NCBI GenBank assembly: GCA_034336665.1 | Contig: CM067566.1 | Coordinates: 31,154,330-31,218,329, forward strand | Reading direction: 5' to 3' | DNA length: 64,000 nt | DNA from: Luscinia megarhynchos | Lineage: Eukaryota; Chordata; Aves; Passeriformes; Turdidae | Shown here: positions 60,901 through 64,000 of the stretch, piece by piece | How positions within the stretch are numbered: the first letter of the stretch is position 1 | How the letters are laid out: each line of letters opens with the position of its first letter | Notes under the pieces: generated by a model | What the model was told of the DNA's origin: nothing | Database searches by the model: none | The model's input: the letters and a program-made list of their open reading frames with translations, nothing else | Position numbers and translations under genes: made by a program

Positions 60901-62497
60901 TTGCACATATCCATGCAGAATATGACAGAACTCCACTGAAATAAAATAATGAATGAATTCCTGCTTGCACTTCCCTGAATCAAAAATTAATTAGGCCAAA
61001 GAAAGTGATACTGGTAACTGCTAGGCTCTCATTTATGGGTTTTGTGTCACCTCTGAAACATAAAAAAAAATATCAGAAGCTTCTACTTAATGTGGTGATG
61101 AAACCAGGGAAGAACCCGAACAATCCTGCAGGTGCAACTTCTACTGCAAATGTGCTGTAAATAGTTACACTGTGCAGCTGCACCCAGCACTCCCAGCTCC
61201 TGTTTCATTTTCATCAATGAGAATCCCATATATAATGTATTAAGAATATGCCTTTTGATATTTAGATTTTGTTTCCTCAGGGGTCACAAAGGAGCAAAGT
61301 TTTGTGGTAACAAATTGTTTTATACCACAAAAAAAGTAGATAGCATTCTTACTAAAATTGCTTTAATGCCTATAACAACTATCCCATACCAAATTTTTTG
61401 CAACCTTTATATCATGATGTCACACCTAATTACAAATCAGGAGCACAGAGGGTTCCACTACATCAGAATGGCATTACATCACAAGTGACACGAGGGCAGG
61501 GAGGGGGGGAAGTGTTGACTGACAACACGAAATGTGTTGCTATGTTCAGTACAGACACTCACATCTCAACAATTCATGTTTCTTGCTGCCAACACAAATA
61601 ACAAACTTGGAAGCCGTTATTTCATCACCCACATAAACAAATAGCAAAGTAATCCTCCTACATTTCCATCCATCAGATAAATCAGTAAACCACTTTAGAA
61701 ACATCCCAAGAATAATGTAATTATTTATTTCTACCAGTGAAGAATTACCAGAGAGTTACAAGCAGTGGCTCTTGATACTTCAACCAAAAGGAGGGGTTTC
61801 ACTTCTCTCTCACAAGTCAACGTTCCCCTCTGCAAGAGAGGGCCCAGTATTCCCCTGTGTCCATTTTGGAGGGCCAGGCTCTAGCTCCAAGTGACTGGAA
61901 GAGTAATTTGCTATTTCAATATCTTAATGATCTGGTCTTCTAAAATTGTTTTGGCCATCTTGCATTAATATAAAATGGAGTAATTTTCTCTCAAGACTTT
62001 CTACAAGTGCCACTTAAGGACCAAAGAAATAAACTGCTCTATTAAAATAATCAAGCCTTCAGTGACTTGCTTTGAGCTTCTGTCCCTGACCCCTGAGTTA
62101 GGCGCACGAGTGACAGCAGCCCTGCAGACGGGGAAGGCTGAGGAGCCTGAACATGTCGTTCTAAGCGGGTCATCGCGCCGCTTCTGTCGCTGCGCTTTGC
62201 TAGATAAGCCCCAAGCATGCAGTGACCCAACTCATGCTTCCCTGGGTTAGTGCTCCCAGCTGTAATGTGAAACATGTACAAATACCAGCTGGTTTAATAC
62301 CCGCCAGAGGCTTCTCTTACACTACCACAGATTCATCTGTTATAGATAGGAGGGGTTTTCACATGTAACTGGAAGTATTTGAACAGGTGAGAATGAGCCC
62401 TTCCCTCCCTACACCATAAAAGAGGACAAATGAATGTGCCCAGTACGTCTGGGGTAGTAGAGAGCAATATTTATATGCCATGGAAGAGTTCAAGGAA

Positions 62498-62507
62498 CTA
62501 TTTATAG
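62498..62507. promoter_or_regulatory. MEF2-type site CTATTTATAG
   Basis: An exact match to the MEF2 consensus YTAWWWWTAR. E-boxes CAGCTG (62286-62291) and CAGGTG (62384-62389) lie within about 210 bases. It is a candidate muscle regulatory element only; one such match is expected by chance every few tens of kb in AT-rich DNA. Confidence 0.35.
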
Positions 62508-63197
62508 ATTAATTTCGACTGCTCCTGCAGCCAGCTCTGAGGTACAAGACATAAAGCAGCACACGAGACAATCTGAAGCAGAAAGTATGAAAGTCATATG
62601 CCATCAAAACCACAGGGAAACACCCAGGGCACACACAGACAAAAAAGCTCTTCTAGCCACCAATCCATACTCACATTCTGAAACAAGCATACTGCTACAT
62701 AGGGGTGCAAAGTTTTTGTACCTATCATTGCAGTTAAAAGGAGTTTTAAAGAAGCATGGTCAAAGAAATAAATTGGCCCAAATCTACATCAGCATCAGAT
62801 AATTTCTGACCATCACAGCTTTAATTACAAAACTTCTTCAGTTTAAGCTGTTACAGAAAGTTGGCTTTTCAATTGCACACATCAGTGATAAATTCTGTGC
62901 ACAGGATCCTGAAATTACTGCTAAGTATCCAAACTTCCTCCATTATTTGCAACACATACTTCTTTTATCTATTTCATTGCATGGTCACAAACAGTGCAGA
63001 TTTTGTGACAAGAATCCTCAAGGCAGAAAACCTGCAACTTATTTGTTCAGCATTCATGAATAGATGTCCTTGGTTCTTTAAGGTGTTAACCATTGCTTTA
63101 ATGCAGGGGGGAAACGCCACTAAATTAAAATAAATTGTGTCACTTACAGACATACATTCACAGATACACCCTGTACCTCAGATATAATCAAAATACA

Positions 63198-63260
63198 CTA
63201 AAAAAAACAAAACAAAATGAAAAAAACCAAAAAAAAACCAAAAAAAAAGAAAAAAAAAAA
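63198..63260. repeat. A-rich low-complexity tract
   Basis: Runs of A broken by single C, CC, G or TG, of the (AAAAC)n type. No retroposed body was recognised next to it. Confidence 0.8.
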
Positions 63261-64000
63261 CTAATACACAACAAAAACAGCAAAATCAGAGAGGGTGGCT
63301 ACTCATGAAGAAAGAGCAGTGCATTTGGGACATCAGAGGCAGACAAAACCAGGGAGAGCTGTATCAGGCCCTAGAATCAGGATACCTGGCTATGTTAGGG
63401 AGCCAGCTTTGTCAGCCTTCTTCCTTCAGCACACACATCCTGTGCTTTCCATGAATGACAGCTCCCCAGAAAAGCCTTAGAAAGGTAACTATTACAGTCA
63501 GACTAGACTAAAAAAGAGACAAGAGATCAACAGGAGAAGAAGCTAGGGCTAGCCCAAAGCAATCCTTCAGGCCCTATGGGTCTGCCCACTCTGAAGGACG
63601 TGGGTTTAAGTCCATCTGGAAATTTGACTGTCCTGGTTTAAGACCAGCTGGAAAGTAAGCACCATGCAGCTTCTCACTCAACCCCCCCATACTAATGACC
63701 TACCCTACTTTTCCCTCCAGTTCTACCACTCCTCCTCTTCCTGCCAGCTCCAGAGGCAAAAGTACTATTGTGGGCAAGGCAGACATCCATCAAATATGAA
63801 ACATTTTACTGCTGAAAATTACTGCAACTCTGTTTTATTCCATTCAAGTTCTAACACTCTGGCTCTTGCCTTATCCAGAGGTCTAGCAAAAGACCTCAGC
63901 ATCCTGACATCATTGCAGAAATCCAGAACTTCCAAAGATGAGAAGGTCTCCTGCATCAGGCCATCTAACTTATGTTAGCTAAGAGCTCCCACAGCACATG

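Larger units (their letters stand above)
57986..64000. other. Intergenic region downstream of SORBS2
   Basis: No exon with convincing splice sites or homology. Contents include a 181-codon minus-strand open frame (58416-58961, unsupported), a small CpG-rich patch (about 62095-62205), a cluster of E-box and MEF2-like sites (62286-62507) and an A-rich low-complexity tract (63198-63260). In mammals PDLIM3 follows in the same orientation; none of it is visible here. Confidence 0.6.

Noticed and set aside
1..64000. Prokaryotic-type systems: operons, CRISPR arrays, insertion sequences.
   Set aside because: The whole window shows vertebrate exon-intron structure with CR1 repeats. No direct-repeat arrays or bacterial gene density were seen.

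Overview
The window is intronic and exonic DNA of a vertebrate, almost certainly a bird. Twenty or more short reading frames on the + strand, each bounded by AG and GT, join in phase into the 3' two-thirds of SORBS2 (ArgBP2/nArgBP2), the sorbin-homology plus triple-SH3 cytoskeletal adaptor. CR1 LINE 3' ends and a tRNA-Ile-headed, CR1-tailed SINE resembling TguSINE1 of songbirds point to a passerine. There are no bacterial features, and I found no intact RNA gene or CRISPR array.

Layout. Bases 1-1979 are intron before the first exon in view. Exons at 1980-2124, 4326-4501, 9706-9772, 10606-10650, 11833-12013 and 15017-15131 encode the region around and including the SoHo domain. Exons at 22151-22234 and 24323-24380 are alternative. 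The second of these is one base too long for its frame and carries an in-frame stop. Exons at 28006-28058 and 28700-28887 encode a basic, Ser-rich linker. A 1560-nt exon (31113-32672) is the neuronal nArgBP2 cassette with a ten-histidine run. Exon 35363-35454 leads into the SH3 block: SH3-1 (37833-37879 and 39118-39232) and SH3-2 (39327-39455 and 41150-41353). An 11-kb stretch follows that holds one strong (44567-45325, 253 codons) and three shorter (46412-46576, 48566-48673, 51112-51216) candidate exons, all phase 0-0. SH3-3 (52230-52279, 55072-55178, 55953-56014) ends the protein at a TGA at 56012-56014.

The core exons add up to 1776 nt, or 591 codons plus the stop, with no frame conflict. 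The neuronal exon adds 520 codons, the 22151 exon 28, and the four linker exons up to 379. The 3' UTR probably ends just after an AATAAA at 57956. The last 6 kb is intergenic. In mammals the next gene is PDLIM3, and none of it is visible here.

The most notable points are the frame-broken cassette exon, the modular phase-0 linker between SH3-2 and SH3-3, and candidate regulatory sites in and after the 3' UTR. I saw no wholly new biological system; this is one well-conserved animal gene with some lineage-specific detail. Human comparisons are from memory, not from an alignment.
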